A stretch of DNA of 64,000 bases from Oscarella lobularis (lineage: Eukaryota > Porifera > Homoscleromorpha > Homosclerophorida > Oscarellidae), in assembly GCF_947507565.1 (NCBI RefSeq), contig NC_089178.1, forward strand, positions 868,001 through 932,000, read 5' to 3'. Below are positions 11,540 to 28,322 of this stretch, piece after piece. Every line of letters begins with the position of its first letter. Position 1 is the first letter of the stretch. The notes beneath the pieces are model-generated. The model worked only from the letters and a program-made list of their open reading frames with translations. It ran no database searches and was not told where the DNA came from. The position numbers were made by a program, and so were the translations under genes.

Positions 11540-13264
11540 ATGAACAGGACGGCCTCCGAGGCGACAGGTACACAGTGTACTGTACGAGCTTAGCCCAGCC
11601 TAGGCAGGAGTCACGGGACCTTAGCTATTTGGGGGGGACCCAGTTCCCCGAAACCGTTCCCCCGCCTGAACTTCGCTTTCGGCGTCTAGTCGTAACGAAA
11701 GCATCGCTCTTGGCCGAGTTGCCGCCCGATCACGAGTGCTTTCGTCGACTGAGCCAACTTCTCGACGAGGAGGACGATTTCTGCGAGAACTGGCGCGCGC
11801 TCTACGCCAAATGCGAGCTAAAAGCGGGCGCCGAAGCAAAAGCCGCCACCAGTTCCCTCGGACCGACGGCATGCGTGCTCAAAGCGTGGAAACAGCGCGC
11901 CGGTCCGACAGCAACAGTTGGCGCGCTCGTCGATTTCCTAACCGCCATCAAACGGCTCGACGCCGTCGACGCCGTACGAAACGCATTGGGATTGAACAAA
12001 AGATCAATTTCAGGTGTGCAATATAAGACATTTTTACAGAATGAAGAACCCAGTCGTTGGTGCTGGGTTTTTTATTCTAAACGTTACCCGTCATTTTTTT
12101 GTCGATAATTGACTGTTGCGGTTTTAGGTTTAGTAACGCTTGTCGAAAGGTAAGAAACTCTACGTAGTCACGTGCGAAGCTCGCGCTAAGAAAAGGTTTC
12201 GTGCTTTTTTCCGTAGCCCCATAGCTAGTAGACCAAAGCGATCGTCTTTGACAACGACTCAAGCAGCAAAACCGTTCGAATGCACTCTCTGCGGCGAATC
12301 GTTTACCTATCGGACAGGCCTGCAGTCTCATCAGGCGAAAGTCCACCGCGACGTCGCGACGACAAGCGAAATCGTTGCCGCCGTCGTCTCGGAAAGAGAC
12401 CCCGGCGCTCGTACGTGCAGCGTGTGCGGTAAGACGTTCAAAAAAGCGCTTCTTCTCGAAGTGCACATGCGCACTCACACCGGCGAACGTCCGTACGCGT
12501 GCACGAAGTGCGCGAAAACGTTTACGCGTCCCGATCACCTGAAAGCGCACATGGGCACGCATTCGGAGACGAAAGTTCACGCGTGCACGCAGTGCAATCG
12601 CACGTTCGCCTGGCCCTCGTCGCTCAACTCCCACATACGCTCCGTACACAACCCGGACGTTTCCCCCGACGAAGCGAAAAGCAGCGGCGGCGGCGACAAT
12701 AAAACTTTTTTTAAATGTCACGTGACTGGATGCGGAAAAAATTTCGCGTGGCCTTCGAAACTGAAGCGGCATCTGAAATCGCATTCGGTTGCTCAGAAGG
12801 GCAAAGTGTCGGCGGCGGCGGCGGCGGCGGCGGCGCTGACGTGCAATCTTTGCCGGAAAGAGTTCTCCCGAGCAGACGCGCTCAAAACTCACATGACGCG
12901 CATGCACAGCGTCGTGCAGCTCTATCAATGCACGGCGTGCGAACGCACGTTCTCGGCGCGCGGCACGTGGGAAACGCACATTCGAAAATCTCATCCGGAT
13001 CTGGTGAACGGCGGCGGCGGCGGCGGAACGGAAGCGATGGCGCCGCCGTTGTCTCACGTTGAAAACGCGGATGTCGGTGCTGATGCTTCTGTTGATGTTT
13101 CTATGACGACGGCAACGTCTTCTAATTCGGCTTCGTTTCGATTTCCGGCTACTCCCGGTTTAAGTGGTTCCAACGTTTTTGCGTTGTACTCGATCGGAGA
13201 GCCGCCGTCGATCGCTTCGTCGGCGAACGTGGAAGCGCCGTATGGCACCGATTCTCAAAACTAG
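11540..13264 (+). CDS. Death domain fused to seven C2H2 zinc fingers
   Basis: Four exons join in frame to 498 codons: 11540-11574, 11625-12013, a 22-nt microexon 12128-12149, and 12217-13264. Residues about 50-140 form a Death domain: HECFRRLSQLLDEEDDFCEN, then WRALYAKCEL, VLKAWKQRAGPTATVGALVD and FLTAIKRLDAVDAVRNAL, matching the helix 1-6 pattern including the ATVGAL/RxDAV end. The last exon encodes seven C2H2 fingers (ECTLC, TCSVC, ACTKC, ACTQC, KCHVTGC, TCNLC, QCTAC, each with paired His) with one TGERPY linker. Neither the Death exon nor the finger exon has an ATG ahead of its domain, so both need upstream exons; this supports one gene. Function is inferred only as a DNA-binding protein with a Death-fold interaction surface. 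The first splice (CA|GTGTAC) is the weakest. Confidence 0.75.
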
Positions 13265-13396
13265 ACAGTCCACTTCGAATGAGACAGTACCCGTGTACAT
13301 ATGATACGTTTCGAAAAAGACGAAAGAAAAAACGGCTATGTACATAGCGCCAGCAAAAGTAGCACAGTGACACACAACAAGCAGACGGACAAAACT

Positions 13397-15133
13397 CTAA
13401 ATGAGATGCTTGAGGAGACCGAAATTGGGCGATCCCCAACCGGAAGCCGGATCCCATCCGGTCGTCGCCTTGAATCCCGGACACAAACCGTGTCCGTTTT
13501 CCCCGTCGACGACGTCGTGAAAGCCTCTGCCTGCGAGCTGATAAAGCAAGGGATTGATAAATCCCAACGTGGATTTTCCCGCGTTCAGACGAACGTCGTT
13601 GAGAAGCGATAAGATGGCGGCCATTGTTGGCGCGGCGCAGCTCGTTCCGTCGACGCCAATATTGACGTTGTCGTAAAGAATTTCGAATTCGGTTGCTAAG
13701 GCGCTGACGTCGGGATAGGCTCTTCCGGACGAATTAAAATAGTGCGAAGACGGCGCTTTTCCGCTATTGAGATACTTCTCGACGGCGTCTTTTTGATATT
13801 CCGGCATGGGAAAGAAATTCGAAAAGCCGCCGCCGCCGTCTTCCCACGCATGCTCAGTTTCGCCATTTTTGCCGCCTGTCGTGCCGCCGACGGTCGTAAT
13901 GTACGGAGAACTTGCCGGCCAGTTGGGACTGAATTTTCCGTTGTGACAGCCGACGCCCGAATCGCCGGAAGCGTAGAGAACGGTTCGACCCGACACGCCG
14001 AATTTCTTGAATTCGTTATTGACGCTCGTTTTGAAGGAGTCCGGTATGGAACTTTCGACGTCGCCGTAGCTGACTGAGTGGACCCACGGCGAGTCATTGG
14101 TACTCGTCTGACCGATGATCCACTTGAGAAAGTCCTCTTGCCCGTGATTAACGAGACCCGGAGTATAGACGAACCTTTAGATAGGAGATAAAGGGCTCTC
14201 GATCTCTTGATCAGTGTTTTCTTACCAGGTTGCGACTTTTTTTGCGATCGACGTTATGTACTCGACGTCTAAAGTGGCCTCGATGCCCGGTTTATTTGCG
14301 CTGTTTTCGCCTACTATTTTGACGATAGGATTATTGGGGACGTTGTAACGCTCTTGAAACTTTTCCAGATCCGCCGGCTTGAAATATTGGCTCAGAAACG
14401 ATGCAATCGCTTGGGAGTTTCCCGAATTCGTCGACTCGTAATCGGAAATGTTATAGCGACTCGCAATCGTTTTCGGATTATTGCCGCTTGCCATGGGAGC
14501 GAGCTGCCGCCACTTCGGACTCAGACTCAATTTGAGGTTTGGAAAGTTATCAATTCCGAAAACGAAATCTATTTCGTCAGCGACTTGGCGCGGAATCACG
14601 TAGTCAATTGCTTTATGGACCGTCAATTGCGTTTGGTCGGCGTGCACGTACGTCCCAAAAGTCGTTCGAAATATTTCGTTGGCCGAAGAAACGTGCATGC
14701 GGGCAGTAAGAAAACAGTTGCCTTTGGTGGTGTCAATTGATCGTACGTTTGCTCTAAGGGGAGAATTAATTAAAAGGTCATGCAGTTTGATCTGGTGCGT
14801 GGTTGGTCCCTCCCCCAGCTGCCCCTCTCCTCGTCCCCCCACTTACCTTCTAAGAATTTGCATTAGACTGTTTACCGCGCTTTCGTTTGCTTTTACGATT
14901 TCGGCGATTTTGTCAAATGTCAAATAGTTTCCGTAGTCCGGAGATTGGGGACTCGACACCGACCAAAATCGTTCGTCGAGCCACGACAGATTGGTCTGTT
15001 TCATTGCAAATATGAGCTCAATGACTTCGTCCGGATGTGCGTCGTGGACTCGTTTCCATCCTCGAGGAAGAAGAGATGCAGGAGCGAAGGAGAGCACAGA
15101 CAAAATAAGAGCGAAAGAATAGAAGAGAATCAT
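13397..15133 (-). CDS. TPP1: Tripeptidyl-peptidase 1 (CLN2), sedolisin
   Basis: Soluble lysosomal serine-carboxyl peptidase (family S53) removing tripeptides from protein N-termini. Three exons (14847-15133, 14226-14753, 13397-14174) give 530 residues, close to human TPP1 (563). Signal peptide (LILSVLSFAPASLL), then the activation prodomain (LTFDKIAEIVKANESAV). The peptidase domain shows the catalytic Glu and Asp in GIEATLDVEYI, the oxyanion Asp in ASGDSGVGCH, and the nucleophile in GTSCAAPTMAAI. The calcium-site end DVVDGENG...GWDPASGWGSPNFG is also present. It looks intact and has far fewer introns than vertebrate TPP1. It lies 281 bp head to head with MAGI. Its transport partners by family (CLN8, M6P receptor) are encoded in this same window. 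Confidence 0.94.
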
Positions 15134-15414
15134 TTCCCAGACTTGACTACTCTAAGATTGATCTCTCGCAGTCACATGAGTCCTTCTCCACATGATACGT
15201 GGGACAGTGTACACATACCGCGCGAGGTGTGACTAGATTGGATCCGACTAGATTGGCATCAGACAGACACGGGACTTTCGAGCGCGTCCCCGTACTCAAA
15301 ACAATGCGCTGCGCACGCTCAAACGGTTTCTCCCTCCATTGGTATTTATCAAAAAAAGACGTTACGCTCTCCTTCGCTAGCGAATAGCGCGCCGCTTTCG
15401 ACCTCGTCGCGACC

Positions 15415-21374
<5,960 letters not shown>

Positions 21375-21758
21375 GCGTTGAAAGTAATATTTGTGTATTT
21401 ATTTGTTATTGGCTTACGGTACGAAATGTTTTTTTCTAGTATGCATCTTGATTGATTCTAATGAATTCCTCCTAGTGGATAATGTTAGGCGAAAAGGCTA
21501 GTAATTATTGTGTTAGCACTTGAATATCTCTTATAGTGCTGTTAGTCTGTGGCATGGGTGTTTTTAGTTTTTTCTTTTTCTCCATGACTTGTTTATGACA
21601 CCCCAGGATTTGAGTTTTTGACTGGCATGTTATAGCGCAGTGCTGGTGGTGCGTCGTTTTTCCTCTGTTCTTTTTTTGTTCCTGTCTGCATGTTCAGTAT
21701 TTTATTTCAAAGTGTCAATCACAAATAAGAGTTGAGTGCAAGACTAGGATAAGTCAGT
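21375..21758. other. Convergent 3' flanks of MAGI and CLN8-A
   Basis: No gene seen. The right half (about 21655-21758) is repeated, diverged, at about 22735-22835 beside the second CLN8 copy, marking it as part of the duplicated unit. Confidence 0.6.
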
Positions 21759-22550
21759 TCAATCGTTTTTCGTTTTCTCGTCTTCAGAATGATTCCAGTC
21801 AACAGGATCATAGTACTGCCTCGTCTTCTTGTGCGTCCAATAAGGAGTCAAAAAGAAGAAACACGATATTATGCCTATAAGATGCAAGACAAGGGTTTCC
21901 AACGAAGCAAATGACCAAAGGAGATCCCAGTGTTTCCACGTCTTGTACAAAACAAAGGTTTCAATGAACGAACGGCAGTGGAAAGCGTGAATTAATATCA
22001 GCTGATTAATCTTCCAGAGCGACGTGTTGGCAACCTTCGCCTTGAGCAGGACCCAGCACAGGCAGCTAAACGGCGTCGACAGTTCGAGCAGCAGAGCGAG
22101 ATGAGCAAAGAAGTGCTGCGTGTGTCGAAGCACCGCCAAGGCGAAGCTGCAGAAAGCGAGGACGTGGTGTAAAGCGAGAAATTTGTCGAGTTTTCCGAAG
22201 ACGAGCGCCGACGAGAAGAGAGCCAAGAATTCGAAAGCGAAAAAACCGGTCGCAACGCAAATGAGAGTCGTGCTCAGTTTCGTCGTGCCGCGTGCTACAT
22301 CGTTCCACAGCTCGTCTCCGTTTGACAGAGAATAGGCAGCCTCGATCGTCAGGAAGCCACCGAGAGTAGCGCGGACGACCGAGAGCGACCAGAAGACCTT
22401 TTCTCGACGAGACAGGTTCTGGTAGGTCGCAAGAGGCAACGACAGTACCCAGCACAAAACGTAGATTGCGCAGCAAGAGAATATGGTGAGGAGTACGCAG
22501 TAGACTTGATTGGAGGGCTCATTGAAGTCGGTCTTCGAGTAGAGGTCCAT
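21759..22550 (-). CDS. CLN8: CLN8-like ER cargo receptor, copy A
   Basis: TLC-domain multispanning ER/ERGIC protein; vertebrate CLN8 ferries newly made lysosomal enzymes out of the ER. Single exon, 263 residues (human 286). Strong matches to human CLN8 are REKVFWSLSVVRA, ATGFFAFE, FLALHHVLAF, LLLELSTPFSCLCWVLLKAK, WKINQLILIHAFHCR and TPYWTHKKTRQYYDPVDWN. The C-terminus ends KTKND, which fits a KxKxx ER-retrieval signal. The start at 22550 (MDLYSKTDF) is preferred over an upstream ATG because it is shared with copy B. The gene is intronless amid intron-rich neighbours. Two CACGTG sites lie 5' of the start. Confidence 0.9.
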   Translation of the reverse strand: MDLYSKTDFNEPSNQVYCVLLTIFSCCAIYVLCWVLSLPLATYQNLSRREKVFWSLSVVRATLGGFLTIEAAYSLSNGDELWNDVARGTTKLSTTLICVATGFFAFEFLALFSSALVFGKLDKFLALHHVLAFCSFALAVLRHTQHFFAHLALLLELSTPFSCLCWVLLKAKVANTSLWKINQLILIHAFHCRSFIETFVLYKTWKHWDLLWSFASLETLVLHLIGIISCFFFLTPYWTHKKTRQYYDPVDWNHSEDEKTKND

Positions 22551-22665
22551 AATCACGAGCCGACTTTCGCACGTGTTCGAATTCACGTGAAATTGTAATG
22601 CGGTTAGTTGCATGTGCGCGCGAATAGCGCCCCGACTTGGAATGCAGTGGGGTATGGAGCTAGGT

Positions 22666-22725
22666 CTCGTGTCTCGTCCGCAATCAGAAAGCGCAGTTGG
22701 TCAGTCTGAGAGAGACGCTTCTTCT
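22666..22725. repeat. Remnant of the MAGI 3' end between the CLN8 copies
   Basis: The run GTGTCTCGTCCGCAATCAG near 22669 is identical to MAGI coding sequence near 21080. It is followed by GCGCAGTTGGTCA...GAGAGACGCTT, resembling the last MAGI intron and exon (about 21140-21195). The tandem duplication that made the two CLN8 genes therefore carried the end of MAGI along, later eroded by internal deletion. Confidence 0.75.
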
Positions 22726-22835
22726 GTGCTCATGGTTTTCCTCTTTGTTCCTGCCTGCATGTTCAGTATTTTATTTGTGATAGTATCAATCAACAAATAA
22801 GAGTCGAGCGTAAGACTAGAGAAACTCAGTTTAAT

Positions 22836-23627
22836 TTAATCTTTTTTCGTTCTCTTGACTTCAGGATGATTCCAGTCAACAGGATCATAGTACTGCTTCG
22901 TCTTCTTGTGCGTCCAATAAGGAGTCAAAAAGAAGAAACTCGATACTAAGCCTATGAGATGCAAGACAAGGAGGTCCAACGAAGCGAATGACCAAAGGAG
23001 ATCCCAGTGTTTCCACGTCTTGTACAAAACGAAGGTTTCGATGAACGAACGGCAGTGGAAAGCGTGAATTAGTATCAGCTGATTAATCTTCCAGAGCGAC
23101 GTGTTGGCAACCTTCGCCTTGAGCAGGACCCAACACAGGCAGCTAAACGGCGTCGACAGTTCGAGCAGCAGAGCGAGATCAGCAAAGAAGTGCTGTGTGC
23201 GTCGATGCATGACCAAAGCGAAACTGAAGAAAGCGAGGACGTGGTGCAAAGCGAGAAATTTGTCGAGTTTTCCGAAGACGAACGCCGACGAGAAGATGGC
23301 CAAGAGTTCGAAAGCGAAAAAACCGGTGGCGACGCAAACGAGTGTCGTGCTCAGTTTCGCCGTGCCGCGCGCTACGTCGTTCCAAAGTTCGTCTTCGTTT
23401 GACAGGGAATAGGCGGCTTCTATCGCTAAGAAGCCACCGACAGTTGCGCGAACGACCGAGAGCGACCAGAAGACCTTTTCTCGAGGCGACAGGTTCCGGT
23501 AGGTCGCAAGAGGCAACGACAGCACCCAACACAAAACGTAGATTGAAAAGCAAGAGAATATGGTGAGGAGTACGCAGTAGACTTGATTGGAGGGCTCGTT
23601 GAAGTCGGTCTTCGAGTAGAGGTCCAT
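22836..23627 (-). CDS. CLN8: CLN8-like ER cargo receptor, copy B
   Basis: Tandem paralogue of the gene at 21759; single exon, 263 residues, same length. It keeps every CLN8 landmark: REKVFWSLSVVRATVGGF, ATGFFAFELLAIF, FLALHHVLAFFSF, ELSTPFSCLCWVLLKAK, IHAFHCRSFIETF and TPYWTHKKTKQYYDPVDWN. The two proteins differ at a few percent of positions, so the copies are recent or homogenised by gene conversion. The C-terminus ends RTKKD instead of KTKND, a weaker match to the dilysine signal, so retrieval could differ. CACGTG occurs twice in the 25 bp upstream. RPAP3 starts 201 bp away on the other strand. Confidence 0.9.
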   Translation of the reverse strand: MDLYSKTDFNEPSNQVYCVLLTIFSCFSIYVLCWVLSLPLATYRNLSPREKVFWSLSVVRATVGGFLAIEAAYSLSNEDELWNDVARGTAKLSTTLVCVATGFFAFELLAIFSSAFVFGKLDKFLALHHVLAFFSFALVMHRRTQHFFADLALLLELSTPFSCLCWVLLKAKVANTSLWKINQLILIHAFHCRSFIETFVLYKTWKHWDLLWSFASLDLLVLHLIGLVSSFFFLTPYWTHKKTKQYYDPVDWNHPEVKRTKKD

Positions 23628-23828
23628 AGTCACGAGGCACGTGTTCACGTGAGTAGAAAGACGGGCGGCATTCTTTGCAATGAATAGTTTCTTTACAATG
23701 GTCTAGCGTGCATGGTGGACAGTCTGTGTAGTTAAATAGCGGCCCCCACGTACACTACGTGCCGTAAATTACGCGGGGGCCGAGACGAGTAAGCTTGTCG
23801 CGCGCGGCGCGCGCGTTAGGCGCTAACT

Positions 23829-25775
23829 ATGGCGTCTTCAGTGCAACTTCAACTGCGCCGAAACGCCGAAGACTTGCAGGAATTCCTCAAGGACATGGGC
23901 AATTGGGAAAAGGAAGCAAAGGAGAAAGATCAGGTGCTACGTACACAGAAAGAATCGAGCGGAAAGGCACACAGACAGATTCGACGAACTAAAAAGGCAG
24001 TGATATCGATCTTTAGTCGATTCTTCCTCCGGTGAGAGGACGAGGAACAGGAAAGAAGTCTACGAAGCAAACGAGCGCAGCTAAATCCAAAGAACCAGAG
24101 AAGAAAGCAAGAATCAGTTCGTACGACTACAGAGCTTGGGATAAATTTGACGTCGTAAGTCGCCACAACGAAATCTCGACTCTGATGACGTCGTATTGCA
24201 GAATAAAGCCGTAGCTGACGTCGATGAAGAAGAGACACAGGCCCAAAAGGTGGAGGAAGTAGAGAAGGAAGAAGACGAAGAAGAGATTCAAGCTGAGATG
24301 GCGCTTTACGAGAAGGAAAGGGTGAGAGGAGGAAGAAGAAAAAAATGGTATTATTCTGTCTTCACCTTGAATAAAATTTTCTTTTAGGGAAATGAATTAT
24401 TCAAGCGTGGCAAATACGAGGAAGCTGCGCGGAGATACACGGCCGGGTTAACTGCCGATAATTGCAACGTTTTGCTCTACGCAAATCGAGCCATGGCCTA
24501 TATCAAATTAAAGAGGCAAGGTCTTCAGTGAGTTTGAAATAATTAATTAATTAATTATATGTGCATACAGATATGTTGAAGCTGAAGTGGATTGCAGCAC
24601 GGCAATCGATCTTGATCCAACGTACGTGAAGCCGTTTGCTCGGAGGGCGTCTGCGCGATTGGCTCTTGGAAACAAAGACGGGGCTAAACAAGGTACACAA
24701 GGGAAAGTACTCTTGCTGTTGTTTCCAAGATTTTTTTAAAAGATTTCAGGGAAGTTCTGAAGTTGGATCCGGACAATAAACTTGCTAAGGCTGAACTGAA
24801 GAAAATAGAGAAGGTTTAATTAATTAAAAAATATTTTTCTTGTTGTGACCATGCCTACTGCGCAGGAGCTTGGGATAGTGAAGGAGCAAGCAACCATTGC
24901 AGCTGTGAAGCGACCGGCTCATCTAAGATCAAAAGTGCCAATAATCATTGCTTACTATTAACGGTATATCATTCTATCTCTAGAAACCTCTGCGTAGAAT
25001 TGAGATTGAAGATGTTGGAACGGGTAGTGAAGAAGAAGAAGAAGGCGAAGAAGAACAGCAGGAGGAGAAAGAGGAAGAGGAAGAAGCGGAGCCAGTCCAA
25101 GAAGAAATAGGGAAAGAAAAGGAGGAAGACAAAGTGGAAATTATAGAAACGAAAAAGAAAGTCGAACCGCAGTCACAGGCTCGAGAAATCGAACTAGTCC
25201 CTCCCAAGACGGCTTATCAATTTGAAATGGATTGGAGACAGGTGAGGGGAAACGCTCAGCTCTTCTATAAGTATCTAAAGGTAAGAAAGAATCAGTCTTC
25301 TCAACAAAGGTGTCTCATCGTTGATCTACTGGTGGAAGATCAGGGATGAGCATTTTGGTTGGAATATTTGCTTAATTATTAGCTAATTAAACCGAAAGAT
25401 TATCCTCGATTATTTCAACAATCAGTTGAAGCCGTCTTGAACAAAGTCCTTTCGACTCTTGAAGAGTTCTATATTCCGTATGTAGCTTAGTGCGTCTGGC
25501 TGACTGCGTCAAGACACCTTCTTTAGGAACGGCGATTCTATATACGAAGAACTGCTCTTTCTGACTAAGATCAATCGATTTGACATGGCCGTCATGTTTC
25601 TCTCGTCAGCAGAAAAGAAGAGTAGGCGAAACAAATTCATAATATATTATCTTATTCATTCATATATTTGTCTTCAGCCCTGCAAAGACTTATCGATCAC
25701 ATCCGAACAGACGAAAAGACGCAGACAACTAACGAAAACATAAACGCGCTGGCGAAAAAATTCGGGCTTCACTAA
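23829..25775 (+). CDS. RPAP3: RNA polymerase II-associated protein 3 (R2TP subunit)
   Basis: TPR co-chaperone adaptor of the R2TP/HSP90 complex that assembles RNA polymerases, PIKKs and snoRNPs. The N-terminus QLRRNAEDLQEFLKDMGNWE matches human RPAP3 (QNAEELQDFMRDLENWEKD). It is followed by SSYDYRAWDKFDV, one TPR array (GNELFKRGKYEEAARRYTAG through YVKPFARRASARLALGN), an acidic Glu-rich linker, and the RPAP3 C-terminal domain (YQFEMDWRQVRGNAQLFYKY ... RFDMAVMFLSSAEKKTL). Human RPAP3 has two TPR arrays; I see only one. About eleven exons. The intron at 24516-24570 uses a GC donor (AAAGAG|GCAAGG), required by frame. Exon edges around 24870-24935 are approximate. Confidence 0.9.
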
Positions 25776-25809
25776 AACATTTCATAACATAGGTCCCATA
25801 TCTCCTATT

Positions 25810-26809
25810 CTAAAACGTTTGCTGCAGAAGAAGACTCTGTAATTTTGACCCTTCGTTTTCTTTTCCAGGAGGGAGCACGTCACAAGGACAGGGCCCTTTC
25901 GGTGTGCTACTAACTGCCTTTTCGTTATCTTCGCCCATTTCGTTTATAAGTGGCAGCGGACTGCCAAAACTCGTATCGCTTTGCGGCGCCGGACTGCTGG
26001 CATCGAAGAGTTTCTTGAATTTTTTCTGTAGGCCCATTGTGATGAGATCTCCCGCGTCGGTCGACGAATAGCGACGCTTCGTCGGCGCCGGAGTCAATCC
26101 GGGAGATCGACGGCAATTGGTCGGTTTCAAGGATCGCCGGCAGTCTCGCGAACGAATCATGTTGACGACGTCCGTGTGACATCCGGCTCCGGGAGAATGA
26201 CAGGAGCGATTCGGTTTGGGACGCGACGTTTCCGGGTTCTTTTCCGCCGCTGGAGGGACGACGGGTGGCGGTGGAGGAGGCGGAGGCGGGGGCGGGGCAG
26301 GGGGAGCCGAGGCCGATCTTTGTCTCTTTATTTTGACGTAGCTCGAAACGTGTTTGTGAAGATAGGCGAGTCCCGTTTGAATGGATTTTTCTTGCGGTTG
26401 AAACGGCATCGTTCGGAGGTCTTCGAGCAATTGGTGGAGGTTTTCCAATAGTTCGTCTCTGACGGACTTCTGCTGCTAAAGAAACGAACAAAATGCGAAT
26501 TTCGCCGTTGGAATTTCGTTCGGGAACGGGTAATAGGGTCTTTTTTTACCTGGTCAATTAGTTGGCGGAGTGTTCGATCTCTTTCCTGTAGCAAGTGCAA
26601 CCATTCGCGCTGCCAAGCTGAAAAATTGACCGATTTTTGACGAGGTAAAAGCGCGGCTCGCTTTTTTTCACCTATATCGGGGTTCTCGGGTCTATTTTCG
26701 AGCATTTCGGACCGTCGATTGTCCATCGCTTCTTGCCGTTGGGCAATCGTTTTCCCTCTTTGCCAGAGATAGTCGTTTTCTGCGTAAAGGTAATCAAAAA
26801 AGCGCACTG
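25810..26809 (-). CDS. Proline-rich protein, possibly PRR11-like
   Basis: Three in-frame exons on the minus strand (about 26672-26809, 26550-26617, 25810-26475). The N-terminal part is helical and charged (AWQREWLHLLQERDRTLRQL, DELLENLHQLLEDLR). It is followed by a run of about twelve prolines, a Cys/Arg-rich stretch, and a C-terminal block PGLTPAPTKRR...MGLQKKFKKLFDASSPAPQS. That block resembles the end of vertebrate PRR11 (LTPVMTQALRRKFQLAHPRS), as does the proline run. A KEN motif (PGKENEGSK) near the C-terminus could be an APC/C degron. The true start is not resolved: the ATG at about 26835 is out of frame unless a further exon exists. The PRR11 assignment is tentative. Confidence 0.55.
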
Positions 26810-27133
26810 AAGAACGATAGGGGAACCTTCGTCCATGGAAAACGCCTCAAGTAACTACAGTACGGCGAACAAGTCAAATCGATGTCCCGCCTCTCTGATT
26901 GGTTCTCTACAGTCGTTCTGTGAGTCCCGTATGTGGTAATGACACACGCAAACGATTGGGGCTTGACACGGACACCGATTATCCATGACGATGCATTCGA
27001 GAAAAAACGTTAAACAAATGCTAATCTTTTCCGATTCTCTGGGAAAATGCTAAACCGAGAAGATCCCGTACAAATTGAAAAGGTGACAAGTCGACTCTCG
27101 TTGGCACATCCCTCGCGACGCTGAAAAGAAACG
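26810..27133. promoter_or_regulatory. Divergent intergenic region
   Basis: 324 bp between a minus-strand proline-rich gene and the plus-strand PP2C gene. Presumed shared promoter region and leaders; no motif stands out. It may hold the missing first exon of the minus-strand gene. Confidence 0.35.
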
Positions 27134-28183
27134 ATGTCGAAGAAAACGGAGAAGGGAAAAGGTTCGCTAAGTCACATTCAAGCCCGACGATTGCGATGCT
27201 AACCTACAGAATCGCCTTCGACGAGTGCGAAGGCCGAAGGCGTGAAACTCGATCTAACCCGAGATCACGGCTGCGCCGCGTTACAAAGCGCGAGAGCATC
27301 GATGGAAGACTTCTTCATCGCCGAGCCGACGCTCGACAACGACGTCGCTCTCTTCGCCGTCTTCGACGGTCACGACGGCGCGATGGCGGCGAAATACGCT
27401 CGCGATCGCTTTCCGCGCGCCGTTCGCGAAGCGAACGCGGCGGCGAAGCTCTGGTCGAAGCCCGTCGACGCGTTCACCGCTATCGTTTGTGACGTCGACG
27501 CGCATTTTTGTCGCGTTGCGGAGCGAAAGGGCTTTTACAGCGGCACGACGGCGATCGTGGCGGCGATCGCGCGAAATGGCGATCGTCGGAGATTGATTCT
27601 GTGCAATCTCGGCGATAGTCGCGCCGTTTTGGGATCGCAGGGCGCCGTGCGATTGGCGACGACGACTCATTGCCCGAATTCGGAGCGACGGCGAATCGAA
27701 GCGGCGGGCGGGTGGATTACGAGCGAGTTCGACGAATTCGGCAAGATCGTCTATCGGGTGAATGGGGGTCTGTCCATGTGCCGTTCCATTGGCGATATAG
27801 AGTATAAGAGTAAGAAAAATTCATACGCGACGAGCGGCGATTGTGACTGGTTTCTGCCAGCCGGTAGGCGAAGGTCAGGCGGCGTAGGCTTTTTTATATA
27901 TGACGCTTTACCGGTATTTCATAGTTGCGTTTTTACCGCCGATCTCGTTCTTTCTACTCCTGACGTCACTGTTCACGATATCGGTCCGTCTGATGATTTT
28001 CTTGTGCTCGCTTCTGATGGGCTATGGGACGCTGTCAGCGAGTCGCGGGCTGTCAAAATGGCGACAAAAATGCTTCGAAAACAGCACATGACAGCGCAAA
28101 TGGCCGCAACTCGTATTGCAGAAACGGCAATCGCGCGCGGATCAAGCGATAATACAACAGTGATCGTGATATGTTTGAATTAG
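27134..28183 (+). CDS. PP2C-type (PPM) protein phosphatase
   Basis: Metal-dependent Ser/Thr phosphatase. A short first exon (27134-27161) is followed by a large exon from 27210. PP2C motifs run in order: RASMEDFF, FAVFDGHDGAMAAKYA, GFYSGTTAIVAA, LCNLGDSRAVLG, GGLSMCRSIGDIEYK, LVLASDGLWDAVSE and ARGSSDNTTVIVI. The metal-binding Asp residues of DGH, DGLWD and SDN are all present. Size (about 300 residues) fits a bare catalytic domain; subfamily not clear (ILKAP/PPM1-like). The stretch coding 27811-27945 adds unusual sequence between motifs and may hide an intron (donor near 27810), although it is open in frame. Confidence 0.85.
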
Positions 28184-28322
28184 AGAGCGAATATTCGATA
28201 ATGTATGAAGCTATACGGGCCTAACCCTTTTGTGTGGGCGGCTGCTACTGGCACTAGGGTGCACGTGCGCTTCGATACGGTCATCGGATTGCCTCATATT
28301 CGGCTCCTATTGTCCTAACGCC

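Noticed and set aside
12077-13057. 326-residue minus-strand open frame opposite the zinc-finger exon
   Set aside because: Arg/Phe/Ala-rich antisense of the C2H2 array caused by codon bias; the plus strand encodes clear fingers.
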